From Hormiphora californensis (taxonomy: Eukaryota > Ctenophora > Tentaculata > Cydippida > Pleurobrachiidae), in NCBI GenBank assembly GCA_020137815.1, contig CM035360.1, forward strand, positions 6,831,059 to 6,895,058: DNA of 64,000 nucleotides, written 5' to 3'. The notes beneath the pieces are model-generated. The model made no database searches, was not told the origin of the DNA, and was given only the letters and a program-made list of their open reading frames with translations. Shown piece by piece: positions 1 through 22,902 of this stretch. The position numbers and the translations under genes are program-made. Each line of letters starts with the position of its first letter. Position 1 is the stretch's first letter.

Positions 1-262
1 GGTTTCTAAGAGATTAGGAGGGTCAAAGTGGAAAAGTTTCTTAGCGATTAGGAGGGTCAAAGTGGAAAAGTTTCTTAGAGATAAGGAGGGTCAAAGTGGG
101 AAAGTTTCTTAGAGATAAGGAGGGTCAGAGTGGGAAAGTTTCTTAGAGATAAGGAGGGTCAAAGTGAAAAAGTTTCTTAGAGATAAGGAGGGTCAAAGTG
201 GGAAAGTTTCTTAGAGATAAGGAGGGTCAAAGTGGAAAAGTTTCTTAGAGATTAGGAGGTCA
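1..262. repeat. 34-bp tandem repeat
   Basis: About 7.6 copies of a 34-bp unit beginning GTTTCTTAGAGATAAGGAGG, differing by a few substitutions per copy. It abuts the last visible exon of the PLOD-like gene (ends at 289), so it lies in an intron of that gene. The array runs off the left edge. Confidence 0.9.
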
Positions 263-288
263 GCATGATCACTACAGCAGCTAACTAC

Positions 289-3200
289 CTGTGTCTGTGA
301 ACAGGAACATATCCTGATTATTATACAAGGTTGAGTATTGTTCAGAGTTCAGACCCCACTGCTGCCGTATGTAGGGAACTACACCCAGTGATGTCACACC
401 TTCTGCTATCACCTGTGTAATGTGGTAACTGGTAACTGGTTGGTTTACTTGTAATGATATTTTGCAAGTGACTACTTCCAAAGACGAGCTTCGACAACGT
501 CACTGTTGTTATATGTTACCTCATATCGGAACTCAGAAACTGGTACTCTGTTGCTGTTTGAGGTTTGTGTTGTTCTCCACTTGTTGTATGCTCGAACAAA
601 TGCCTCACAATACTTGTCTGGTGTTGATAAAGGGATTGAAATAATTTGGTTAAGGATAGGTGGTAAAATAGGTAAAATTATAGAATCAATATAATATGAG
701 GAATGAGGGTAAATACCGGTGAAAAGTGGCACCACAAGTCCACAATCCCCGATTAGTTGATCGACCGGTTCTATCTGAGAAACAAACATGTTAATTTCAC
801 GAGCATTAATCACAGCAGTATTGTTAGTAAATAGTATTGCTCAGCCTAGTTCAGACTTCAGAAACTCATACGTGGCAGCATCTGCAGTACCTGAAAGGCG
901 GTAGTTTTTCTCAGGGAGTATTCAACCCAAGGTTTCCAGTTGTGTTCTGCATTATACAAGTCCTCGTCAGGTAATGGTAACCCTTCAACCCTAGTCATCA
1001 CCTGGGTAGAGCGGGTATGAGCTGGAATATCCTTTTTATAAGGTAAAGGTCGAGCCCGACCTCCAGTAAACAATGGGGCCATTCTTCTCGTGGTATACGT
1101 CAAATAGTCACACACACTTTCATTTTCCAACACACACTGAAAACACTGGCACACTAAAACAATCCCAGCTCACAAGTCACACTACAAATGACACAACTCC
1201 CTAGACACACACAGACGTTCCAACTCTGATTCTCTGAGAATTACCAACACACCCAAACACACGTGCTACTGTCTCACTGTGTAAACTGCAGATACAAGGG
1301 TGGTATCCATCCACACTAACACCCCCATCTCACTGTACCTCCCTGATATCAACCCATAGCTGGGTGTGACGTGTGATTATAGATGGTATTCATTACGTGT
1401 ACAAGTCAAGGAGTCTGTACTTTGTACCTCCCTGATATCAACCCATAGCTGGGTGTGTCAGTTCGTTAGAGGGTCAATAATTTGGTATTCATTGCAGGTG
1501 AGATTTACATAGTAATTCTTTCATGGAATAAATCAATCATAAAAGTAATACCTGTCATACGAGGACTCCTCTCCTTCCCTCTCAGTAGGAGAGTAGTCAG
1601 GGAGAACCGAGGAATGGGCCAGGAAGAGAGATCTAAAGTATCCAACAACAAACCATCCTGATGCACCACTAAAACAGGGGGTAATTACAACAAAGACCAT
1701 GACCCTGTTTCTCTTTTATTTCCAGCTTGGGTTAGTTTGGGTGTAAAGCAGCAGTATGGATGGTTGGTTCATTTCTCTCTGTCTCTATCTCCCCACTCTA
1801 TAGGTATAAGAATAAATCTCAAACTTACTCAACAATGTCCCAAAACTTACTCAACAATGTCCCAAACTTACTCAACAATGTCCCAGTGATCAGGTGCAGG
1901 TGTTCCATCAGGGTATCCCGCAAAGTTAACCCTCTCCCTCAGATAATTCACCTGCAGATCAATGATACTGAGTGTCGAGCTCGTGTCTCGGACAAGACAA
2001 CTAGGTGTATTAGAACCGTTACAAAAGATGTAACTTTGTACGAATGTGCAGTTTTGGCTGGAGTTCTTACTTTTTTCGTTACAATGGTTTTATTGAGAGA
2101 CAGGAGTTGTTGAACCATGTCTGATCTTAGTATGGACACATCACTGTCAATGGAGAAGAGGTGGGTACAGTCCACTCTTCTACAGGTCTCAGTTGCGTGC
2201 CTTCTTACTTCATCCTCACTTTTATCTCTGAATCATGATCCTAGTTAGTTGAAATGTACAATGCATATATCACAAATTAGAAAGTATTAGAAGAAATATG
2301 AACTGTTCAAAGTAAAGGTACAAAGTAGAGGCACTGCGAAGAAGAAAAAAGGGTATGTGATATCTGCATGATAATGTTGTGATAAGGTATGACGTACTTG
2401 GTATATTGTGGTCCTAATACCAGACCATCCAATAGCGAAGCCCCTGTAACATCCCTAATAGTATCCTGGTGCTCTGGAACAGTATTGTATACAAGATAGA
2501 AGATATCCGCCTTGTGAACACTTTGTGAGAGCAACATTGTTAACCACTGAAAGAGACGAGAGGGGTTAAACACAATGTTTTCATAAACATTCATAAAATA
2601 GATAGATGTAAGTTGTAACAAGAAGAAGAAGAGGCTTAAAACCAAATGTATATTATGACACACACAATTCAGCAACTATATTTACGTGTCGAAGTAGAGG
2701 GGTCCACTGCCAAATAAATCCAGCTAGAACAACTTTAACCCCACTCTGATTAGGTTGTGATGATCTGCTCTCTTCTTCACACAGATAACATCTTCCATGC
2801 CATTTGTGGGAATCAGGCCAGTCAACCATAGCGTTAACTTGTGGAATATAGTTACTAAACCTGCAACAATTTCACATTTTTGTAAATTTGGTACTTGAAA
2901 GGTCGTGTGTGTACGGAAGGAAAGGTTACCCATAACCTAAATCCTACTTGTAAGTTCTGTAACAAGTACCTGGAGAGAAGGTGCATGTTGGTAGCGGTTA
3001 GGATGCATGGTCTGGTACCAGTATCATAGTGTACCACCCTATTATCTGGCGTCATGCCAACCCGAACTGGCTCAGTGAGACGATGGACCAGGGCCACGTT
3101 AGTAGTAATCTGTGGGTGGGCGTGATTATAATAAGAGGTGGTATGTAATCTGTGGGTGGGTATGATTATAATAAGAGGTGGTATGTAATCTGTGTGCTAG

Positions 3201-3738
3201 CACATCCTGTGACCTGTGTGATTTAATTGAATTTCATACTCAGCTAAAAACTTGCTCAACCCCTCCCTCTCCCCAGTCCCTGCTGAATAAAATGTTGTAT
3301 GACCAAATGACAAACCTGATCGGATAGCCCGGATAAGTATTCGCTGATTCTCTCCCACATCCCAATCAAAATAACAGGATCTAACTCGTCTGGTAGGGAC
3401 GGGGGATAAATTTCAAGTTTTAACTTGAGAAAGACATTTTAAAAAATTATCTTGTTCGTAGAAAACAAAATTCTTTCCATTATATAACTGGTAGCTTATA
3501 ACTTACCGTCTACGACAACTTTGTTGTGTGGAATAAGTGAAACTATCTCTTCTTTACTACATAGATTGATAGCAAGTGGTTTTCTCAAATACACCACTGC
3601 TCCATCACGTTCCTTAGACCAATTAATTCCACTTCCTAGCCAGGTTCTTTCAGAGATCCGCAGCGTTTCAGAGCTTGGTAGTTCATGGTAGAATGACAAC
3701 CCCTCAACACACAGAATCAGCGAGGTTAATAACAGCAT
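289..3738 (-). CDS. PLOD-like procollagen lysyl hydroxylase/glycosyltransferase, 3'-partial
   Basis: Multi-exon gene starting at 3738 with a signal peptide (MLLLTSLILCVEG). Exons that join in frame with consensus splice sites: 3738-3507, 3380-3316, 3109-2970, 2860-2686, 2546-2398, 2179-2071. Less certain further exons are at 774-474 and 412-289. The protein follows the order of the PLOD glycosyltransferase region: a segment ending SRFSNYIPQVN resembles the PLOD NYLGNYIP region, then a CYLC pair, then a second Rossmann unit with the acidic motif LFSIDSDVSI matching PLOD YFSVDADV, then PLFTGIYPHSSYY like PLOD APL..NFWG..P..YY, then GVVPYI and NQDMFLF like PLOD NVPYI and QDVFMFL. The Fe(II)/2-oxoglutarate domain would lie beyond the window edge. 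PLOD enzymes hydroxylate and glycosylate collagen lysines in the ER. The match is family-level and read by eye. The junction between 2071 and 774 is unresolved, and a divergent or decaying copy is possible. Confidence 0.5.
870..1100 (-). CDS. possible alternative or duplicated exon of the PLOD-like gene
   Basis: An open minus-strand stretch containing RMAPLFTGGRARPLPYKKD. Its APLFTG motif repeats the VPLFTG motif of the neighbouring exon at 474-774 and resembles the APL motif after the PLOD acidic loop. It may be a duplicated, alternative exon or a remnant. I could not find splice sites that join it cleanly to both neighbours. Confidence 0.2.
1310..1470. repeat. short intronic direct repeat
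   Basis: Two copies of a roughly 40-bp segment (CTCCCTGATATCAACCCATA core) about 95 bp apart. They lie in the long intron of the PLOD-like gene; the rest of 1.1-2.07 kb shows nothing else convincing except a 23-bp triplet repeat at 1820-1885. Confidence 0.6.
1820..1885. repeat. 23-bp tandem repeat, about 3 copies
   Basis: Repeated ACTTACTCAACAATGTCCCA units, in intron sequence of the PLOD-like gene. Confidence 0.75.
3110..3196 (-). repeat. 40-bp repeat duplicating a 3' splice site
   Basis: Two full copies and a partial third of a 40-bp unit. Each full copy contains, on the minus strand, the sequence CCCACCCACAG followed by ATTAC. That is the acceptor and first bases of the PLOD-like exon starting at 3109, so a decoy acceptor sits at 3150/3149. 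Confidence 0.75.
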
Positions 3739-3796
3739 GAACTATTTGAAAAACAAGCTATAAAATAAAGGTGAACCCAAATTATTCTTGAATATT

Positions 3797-5545
3797 TAGA
3801 GCAAAAACTAATTGAAATTAGTTCGCCAGAAAGGTGGCCCATTTTGAACTTACTCCTTCATTTCCGTCACCTTTGAGTTGAGGCTTCAAAGACATTGAGG
3901 TATCCGTAAACTTTTCCGCCTTCAACTCAAAGGTGACGGAAATGAAGGAGTAAGTTCAAAATGGGCCACCTTTCTGGCGAACTAATTTCAATTAGTTTTT
4001 GCTCTAAATTTGTACTCTTTTTTTGGTCGTTTGAGGTCATTTATGACCTCAAACAACTAAGCTAACTGTCAACTAAAGTGTTCAAATATAATTTAAATGT
4101 ATCCTGGGTTGTAGGAAACTGATTTGACGAAATTTTCAAAGTTCGACGTCGTTTTGACGTCGTGACGTCACATGTGACGTCACGACGACGTAAAAAAATT
4201 ATGACAGACTATTCGGCCAATGAAGCACTAAACGTGTGATAAGTTTTAAAGGCCATGGTAGTCAAGAACTGAAGTTATTGCACGAAATGTGAGTTTTTAT
4301 GTGGATTTTCACATCAAATTTTTGAGTTCCGACGCGTTTAAAAATGACAAGTTAGAGAAAATCGTGATACAGTATCAGAAAGTTCAGACAATTTGCCACT
4401 AACGATTTTTAGTCAAATCAGGAATCAGAATACGTCTTGAGGGTGTCAGAGGCGTTTGAAAATATTTGGTCTGAGATTTTTCAATGACGTCACTTTCTGA
4501 CGTCATTACGCCCGTCATAGTGGACATTTTCACTCGAAACCTTAACTAATGCATGCCCCGAACGATTTGCTAACGGATAAAACTCGGTTCAAGTCTCTAG
4601 CTAGTATGGTTCGGGCTACAAGTGTTACACAGTGAAGCGTCTATATATATCTATATATATATCTATATATCTATTAGAGCAAAAACTAATTGAAATTAGT
4701 TCGCCAGAAAGGTGGCCCATTTTGAACTTACTCCTTCATTTCCGTCACCTTTGAGTTGAGACTTCAAAGACATTGAGGTATCCTTAAACTTTTCCGCCTT
4801 CAACTCAAAGGTGACGGAAATGAAGGAGTAAGTTCAAAATGGGCCACCTTTCTGGCGAACTAATTTCAATTAGTTTTTGCTCTAAATTTGTACTCTTTTT
4901 GGTCGTTTGAGGTCATTTATGACCTCAAACAACTAAGCTATTTGTCAACTAAAGTGTTCAAATGTAATTCAAATGTACCTGGGTTGTAGGAAACTGATTT
5001 GACGAAATTTTCAAAATTCGACGTCGTTTTGACGTCGTGACGTCACATGTGACGTCACGACGACGTAAAAAAATTATGACAGACTATTCGACCAATGAAG
5101 CACTAAACGTGTGAAAAGTTTTAAAGGCCATGGTAGTCAAGAACTGAAGTTATTGCACGAAATGTGAGTTTTGGATGTGGATTTTTATATCAAACTTTTG
5201 AGTTCCGACGCGTTTTAAGGTCTGAAAATGACAAGTTAGAAAAATTTGCGATATAGTATCTGAAAGTTCAGACAATTTGCCACTAACGATTTTCCGTCAA
5301 ATCAGGAATTGGAAAATGTCTTGATGGTGCTAGAGGCGTTTGAAAATATTTGGTCTAAGATTTTTCAATGACGTCACTTTGTGACGTCATTACGCCCGTC
5401 ATAGTGGACATTTTCACTTGAAACCTTAACTAATGCATGCCCCGAACGATTTCCTAACGGATAAAACTTGGTTCAAGTCTCTAGCTAGTATGGTTCAGGC
5501 TACAAGTGTTACACAGTGAAGCGTCTATAGCTATATATATATATA
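3797..5545. repeat. 878-bp tandem duplication carrying hairpins
   Basis: Two adjacent copies (from 3797 and from 4675). Each starts with a long hairpin (3797-4006 and 4675-4884) with arms of about 88 bp bounded by TAGAGCAAAAACTAATTG. Each also carries a 30-bp perfect palindrome built from two TGACGTCA (CRE-type) sites at 4158-4187 and 5033-5062. No coding potential is visible. Copies end in TA-rich simple sequence. Confidence 0.85.
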
Positions 5546-5552
5546 TCTATCT

Positions 5553-6142
5553 ATCGCCACACTGAATTTTCTGTTTTGGGGGTGGTGTCATAACTTGCGA
5601 CCGGAATGAGCTAGCTACTTGAAATTTTTACCGTCAGTAGAGGTCTATGTGAAGCTTCTTAGTACCAAATTTAAGCCTCCTAGCTCATCTAGTTCCGGAG
5701 TTAGGAGGGGTCGAAAAGTGCCAAAATGGGCTAAAACTTCAAAATTGTTATATCTACGCTGTTGGCAAGCGGGCCCACTTTTTCGGGAAAAGTTTTAGGG
5801 GGGAGGGGATGGGGCCACCTTTGCGCTTGCCAGCGCAGTGATATACCTATCGCCACACTGAATTTTCTGTTTTGAGGGTGGTGTCATAACTTGCGACCGG
5901 AATAAGAATGAGCTAGCTACTTGAAATTTTTACCGTCAGTAGAGGTCTATGTGAAGCTTCTTAGTACCAAATTTCAGCCTCCTAGCTCATCTGGTTCCGG
6001 AGTTAGGAGGGGTCGAAAAGTGCCAAAATGGGCTAAAACAAAATTGTTATATCTACGCTGTTGGCAAGCGGGCCCACTTTTTCGGGAAAAGTTTTAGGGG
6101 GGAGGGATGGGGCCACCTTTGCGCTTGCCAGCGCAGTGATAC
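5553..6142. repeat. 296-bp tandem duplication
   Basis: Two copies beginning CGCCACACTGAATTTTCTGT at 5555 and 5851, ending in GCGCTTGCCAGCGCAGTGAT. Directly follows the 878-bp duplication and shares its TATCTATC boundary. No ORF or RNA structure recognised. Confidence 0.85.
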
Positions 6143-6365
6143 TTTCTCTTTAGCCCCAGACTAAACCTGAAAAACAGGGGCTGCACCAACTAGAAATGGG
6201 ACTTCCTAATCAGTTGAGCCCAAATTTTTGTTCCTACCTCATACAACAGATATTGGCGGTTCTAGGTCACGTTCTAGATCTAAAACGATCTGAGCGGAGG
6301 CTGAAAGGACAGAGGACTCAATTCGTAAATCTCGCTCATTGTGAAGTTTACAGTGAGCGAATTCT

Positions 6366-7250
6366 ATACCGTGTGCGGCAAAAAAAAGCCCCCCCCCCCT
6401 AGACCACCATAGTTGCCGATGTGGTGGAGAGCTGTAACTTGGCAGGGTTGCTCCACTATGTCTATCTTGATCCTGACAGAAAAATCAGAGCTCTAGCTCA
6501 AAATTCATTTTTTTGATAGGAATGAACATTGTCATTCATTCCAAGAAAAAAATATTTTCGGTCCAGAATTCAAGCAATTATCTTTGGCCATCGATTAGCT
6601 TTCCAATGTGACCAAGATCATCTAAATTGGGCAACCACAAGAGACACAGTGTCATGTTTCTTAAAGTTAGTCAGGTCATGTGATCTTCACCGAATCGTTG
6701 ATTATCCGGGATTGCTAATCGAGCCAATGGGCAGAGGAATCTCGTATCACGGCCGCTAATGAGGTATGTGTACCAATACAGGGTAATGTGATTCGAGGAA
6801 AGAGGACATTTATCAAAGAGCTACAGATCTCATGACCAATCAGCATCGTCATCCCTCATTAGTAGCCGTGATACGTGATTCTCTACCACTTAGACCGATT
6901 CGTAATACTGAACACTCAACGATTCGGTGAAGATCACATGACCTGATTAAATTTAAGAAAGATGACACTGTGTCTCTTGTGGTTGCCCAATTTAGATGAT
7001 CTTGGTCACATTGGAAAGCTAATCGATGGCCAAAGATAATTGCTTGAATTCTGGACCGAAAATATTTTTTTCTTGGAATGAATGACAATGTTCATTCCTA
7101 TCAAAAAAATGAATTTTGAGCTAGAGCTCTGATTTTTCTGTCAGGATCAAGATAGACATAGTGGAGCAACCCTGCCAAGTTACAGCTCTCCACCACATCG
7201 GCAACTATGGTGGTCTAGGGGGGGGGGGCTTTTTTTGCCGCACACGGTAT
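6366..7250. mobile_element. foldback element, possible Tc1/mariner-type MITE
   Basis: Inverted repeat with arms of about 400 bp (6366-6765 and 6849-7250) around a centre of about 80 bp. Ends read ATACCGTGTGCGGCAAAAAA and its reverse complement. If the element proper starts at CCGTGTGCGG it is flanked by TA on both sides, as for Tc1/mariner-type insertions. Mirror-image ORFs on the two arms are consequences of the inverted repeat. No transposase is present. Confidence 0.75.
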
Positions 7251-8324
7251 GTTGAGTCTTGGGTATGAACTCTAAATCATTGGCATAGGCTGTATGCCTC
7301 TCTGAAGGGACTGAAATACATGTCAACCTCAATTTCCACTTCTGTCTTCTTTAAAAAGATTTTCACGTTTTAGAAAACCGAGCTTGAAAAAAAGTGACGA
7401 AAAAAGTGACGAATTTCAAAAAACCACGATGACGCGACGCGCAGCATGAACGCGCAAATAAATAACGCGCATCAACTAATTGAAACTGGCCACTTGAAAT
7501 AGAATAGAGCTCATGTAGGCCGCGGAACATTATCAGATTTACTTCCATGAACCTATATCATTCACGTTATTATCAGGATATATTTCCCTAATTCCCTTCC
7601 AGAGAAAAATTCCTGGGAGAATAATACGGAGAGATATACGGATACCCATTACCCACCCGGGCCGGGGGCTCATCTTTAGATCCATGGGTATGTCCCCATG
7701 CCATTGCCAATGCAATCCTGGCCGTACGAAGACATCGTGATTACGTAATTTAACCGCCTCCTTTATTGAAGAATTAAAAACACAAAGTTTCAAGTTGTTG
7801 GGAACATTAAAATGTAGATTAGCGTATGAAGGGTAGAAAAATAAAAAGCACACTTTTACACACAGTACAAAAAAGTGCCCCCTCTCTAACACATAATACA
7901 GACATACATTGAGTCTTGCTATAGACTCGCTCGCCGAAGAAAGCTAGAAGATAGACTTTCTTCTTTCGAAAAGCTTTCTAGAACTAGAAGGCAGTCTCTC
8001 TATCTAGGCGTCTGTAAATATCGAGTAAAAAGGTTTCTTCCCTTTCCGTTAACAAATAATAAGTTATATATAAATTCAAGCATAGAAATCTGTGTCATAA
8101 AATAATGTATAAATTAGCTTAATATATGTTCTCTGATATCTCCTATCTGAATCAATATACCAAGTCAATTGTCGGAACAGCTATATTACACTCGCCAGCT
8201 GTGTGTGTTCAGTCTCTCCTAACCGTCAAATAATATATCCTGTCTATAGGCTCTTCACTGAGTCATACACTTCAGCATCTCATCCAGGTATGTCTGTACA
8301 ACATTGAATGCTGCGGAGAGGGCA
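7251..8324. other. intergenic stretch, no supported gene
   Basis: A 117-codon open frame on the minus strand (7539-7892) has no recognisable motif and no clear splice context. The remainder is AT-rich. This is the 3' flank of the TFAP2-like gene. Confidence 0.5.
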
Positions 8325-19381
<11,057 letters not shown>

Positions 19382-19509
19382 GTTGTATATATCGATCAAT
19401 AGTAAAGTATGACAGTAACTGGACGACAAGGAAATGTGCGGTACAGATGGTGATTGTATGGAGAAGGGTCGAGAGAGAGAGGTAGTAGGGGCAGCTCTCT
19501 CCGCGCGTG

Positions 19510-19592
19510 ACGTATCACGTGATCATAGTGGAGAGCGGGCACGTGATTGGTCGAGAGAGAGCACGTGACCCGCGCCCCTATATCACGTGACA
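19510..19592 (-). promoter_or_regulatory. E-box array upstream of the TFAP2-like gene
   Basis: Four CACGTG palindromes at 19516, 19540, 19562 and 19584, spaced 24, 22 and 22 bp, plus an ATTGG (inverted CCAAT) at 19546-19550. The array lies 135-210 bp upstream of the first ATG (19381), where a core promoter is expected. All four sites read CACGTGA or its reverse complement, the type bound by MiT/TFE, USF and Myc-Max bHLH-zip factors. Function is inferred from position and spacing. Confidence 0.5.
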
Positions 19593-19599
19593 TGTGTGT

Positions 19600-22380
19600 C
19601 CCCTGAACGCAATCAAACCAGCTCGGCTCACCAGAAGACGGTGATCAGGAGATGTCCACCAGGTCATGTAACACCCTGACAAGTACTGGAGGCTTGTCCG
19701 CGGTGATTAGGAGATCAAAACATTATTAGGATTCTCCCAGCAGGGTGGATCTCACGTCACATTTTGTTTATTGTTGTGATTAGTACCACAATCACGTATC
19801 AGGCAGGGCGTGAGGAGCAGTGGGTTCGAGGATGGCCAGAGTATAGGACGGAAAGGGATTCGTACTGCAGGACCCACGATCAGAAATGAAACTGTTGGTT
19901 CCTGGACGTCCATATGGGTATAACTTCTTTTCGAAAAACTTTCGAGAAATAGCTCAGAATCAACCAGTGGAACGAAACTAGGCGTTTGGTGGGGAATGCT
20001 TTGAAATTGGGACGATAAAGTTTTATTTTAGAACTCTCAACTAGGACTTCGTTTGCTTCATTGTTTTCAAGACTCCTGGATCTTTGGGGCGAATGAAGTG
20101 CAGCTGAACAATTTGTGGCTCCTAAAAGCCCATAGTAAGTCTATAGAACCCAAGCCAACCTTATACACAACTCATTCTTCTAGTCATCATCTTTTCCTCC
20201 ACTCATCTAACCCCCTCTCTTCTCTCTCTCCCCATGCTGGCCCCCTCTCTCTCTCAGTCTCCTCTCTCCCTCTTCATCTCTCTCCTCTCTTCTCCGGTTT
20301 GATGATCTGTAATACTTATCCCACCTGCACTTGTTATTAATTGAGAGCTCCAATTAGCTGTGCAGGGTATATCTGAAGTTTCACTTAGCCCTTACCACCA
20401 AACAATGATCAGCTGGGGTCAGTAAAGTGTAGAGAGAGAGGTGCACTAGAGAGGTGCAGTGAGAGAGGTGTAGTGAAGAGCGAGATATAGGTGCCGAATA
20501 TTGGACAATAGAGGGATGGGGTGGGAGAGACTGTAGGGATCAGATCTCTATTGTTTGGTAGGGTGCACTATCGGCAACTCAAGTGCGTGGGACTAAGGAG
20601 CTGAAAACCAGCAACACTATTACCCATCTCTCAATACCATCATTCTAACAACTCCCCCTCCATCCATGATAATGCTTGCTCTTTTTCCATTCACTACAGC
20701 TGGTACCTGCAGCCACTATGGTACCCTAAATAGCCGGCGTGGTGACCTAAAGCCGCGGGGCAGAGAGCGAGAAAAGAGAGAGAGAGAGAGTTTATCTGCG
20801 CCACAAAGCTTCCTCTGAACTGCTTTCAAATGAGCCTCTTATAGAACTATTCACTCCCTCTCTCCGAGGCGGCGAGACGCCTGAGCTGTAGCTTGTGACA
20901 AATACCAGCAGCGGCTACAGCACACAGGGGGAGAGCTAAACAGTTACCATGTAGGATTGTATGGGGAGCTTGTTAGGAGATTGAAAACACTTTGAATCAG
21001 GGCACGCTTAGAAGGAGGGGGTGTGTGGGCCCTAGGGCTGGTGTTATATTGGTTACAAACACGCCCAGGTTGTATTGTAAACAAGCAAAATACACAGGTG
21101 GCATAGCATAGCACATCATCCATAGCTGCACACGCCCCGGTACTTGGATCTATTGAAATCCTGACACCCCGATATACCCACACCCCACATCTGATATCTG
21201 TTTGGTATAAACATTGTGGGATAGCTCTCTCATTCACAGCTCTTCCCACAATAGCTATAGCACCTAAATTGTATTTGCCAATCCATCTGATCACACACCC
21301 TTTATTGTCATCATGTACTTGTGGAGAAAATATAAACATTTGATAAAGTGAGGTGGGGAACAACTTCCGCCAACTATGACAGCTCTCATGTGACCTTGTT
21401 CCATTTTACATGCTTACATTTGTCTCATTTTTGGGGAAAACAGTTCACATCATTCGTCAAGAGTTATATACTGCTGCAAGTACCCTGAGGATTGCTTGCG
21501 TAAGTTCTCCCAAAAAAGGGGAAAAGAGAGGAGAGAGGAAGAAGAAGGAGATAAAGAGAGAGAACGAAAAAAGTGATATGGAGAAAAATTGAGAGACCTT
21601 TGAGACAAAAGGAAGAAGAGATCGAGATAGAGAGAGAGAGAGATGAAAGGGGATAAGACCCAGGGGGAGTGGGTGGGGCTTTCCTCTGCTTTCAGGAAAC
21701 TGCTATAGGCCGTATTATAATGCAAAAATGGGGATATGCCGGGTTGTTGGGAGAGAGAGCTAAAGATTGGCAGTGTGATGTATGGAAGTCCAGTCGAAGT
21801 CGGGTACAATGACTTCACACATCTACTCTATTTCTCTTCTCTCTCTCGCTCTCTCTCTCCACTCCCCCTTCTTTACATATTCTATACTCCCTACTGCTAA
21901 CGAGGTCATAATTGGCGAGCCCGGGACACTGCCGTGATTCAGCGTGATCAGAGTGATTCGTCGCTTCATATAGTTGGAGTCGAGGAAGATGCAAGACCTC
22001 TTAAGTTCACTCTATCTTTCTATCTTCTCTCTATCTTTCTTTCTATCCTTCGCCTTTTCTCTCCTTTCATCTCCTCTACTCCCTCGTCGTCATGTTTTCT
22101 ATCCTGTATCAGCGGTAGGACAGAACGGTCAAAGCGGTCCTGATGTCTCTCCATACCCTTTTCTCCACCGCCCGGTTGACCCTCGAAGGGAGAAGGATAG
22201 GAATATGCACACTTATGACTCAGCATCTTAGGAATGCACAGAGCTCTCTCAGATAGAGAAGCTCACTTGAGATGCCCTCAAGGGCCTTTGCAGCACGCGA
22301 CTGATATAGCTTTACAGAGGACCTAGGAGGAGGGGGCATCGGGTAAATTCGATCATATATATAACCATGCCCCCGACACA
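19600..22380. other. intergenic DNA, no supported gene
   Basis: Contains CT-rich low-complexity stretches and a 139-codon open frame (20944-21363, minus) without motif or splice support. No RNA gene seen. Confidence 0.5.
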
Positions 22381-22403
22381 CATATATATCACTCTTCGGG
22401 TAG

Positions 22404-22410
22404 AGAGAGA

Positions 22411-22461
<51 letters not shown>
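22404..22461. repeat. (GA)n microsatellite
   Basis: GA tract in intergenic DNA, followed by irregular GAAGAGACGAAGAGATAGA repeats to about 22625. Confidence 0.95.
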
Positions 22462-22463
<2 letters not shown>

Positions 22464-22902
22464 ATTGAGGGGCGGGTATTATATTTAGTAGCATTTCAGA
22501 AAGAAATGAACATAAGAAGAAGTAGTAGCGTGAATTGGAAAAAATAGAGAGACGAAGAGATAGTGATAGATGAAGAGACGAAGAGATAGAGATAGATGAA
22601 GAGACGAAGAGTTAGATGGACAGAAAAATAGATAAACTTAGCTCTGAAGAGCATGGAAATTAATTGATGGGATTATAGGGATAAAGAAAGAGAGGTACTA
22701 CATATGAAGTGCCCGATGAAGTATCACCTTGGAACTGGTAATCTCATTAGGAAGGAACGATAGATCATGGATAAAGATCAGAGAGCATGGTATCAACTCC
22801 TCAAGTTTACTGCGGTACTTTTTGACATTTAATTAAATCTCTTTCCAGCCGATATATATCCGTAGAACAATATCTTTACTTTCGGTTCATCTTAAAGTGA
22901 CA

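Noticed and set aside
1-262. Regular repeats at the left edge considered as a CRISPR array
   Set aside because: Units are contiguous with no unique spacers and the context is an animal intron.
6529-7088. Two near-identical opposite ORFs (MSFIPRKKYF..)
   Set aside because: Mirror images produced by the foldback arms; no transposase motif.
20944-21363. 139-codon minus-strand ORF
   Set aside because: No motif, no plausible splice sites linking it to the flanking genes, and composition like the surrounding non-coding DNA.
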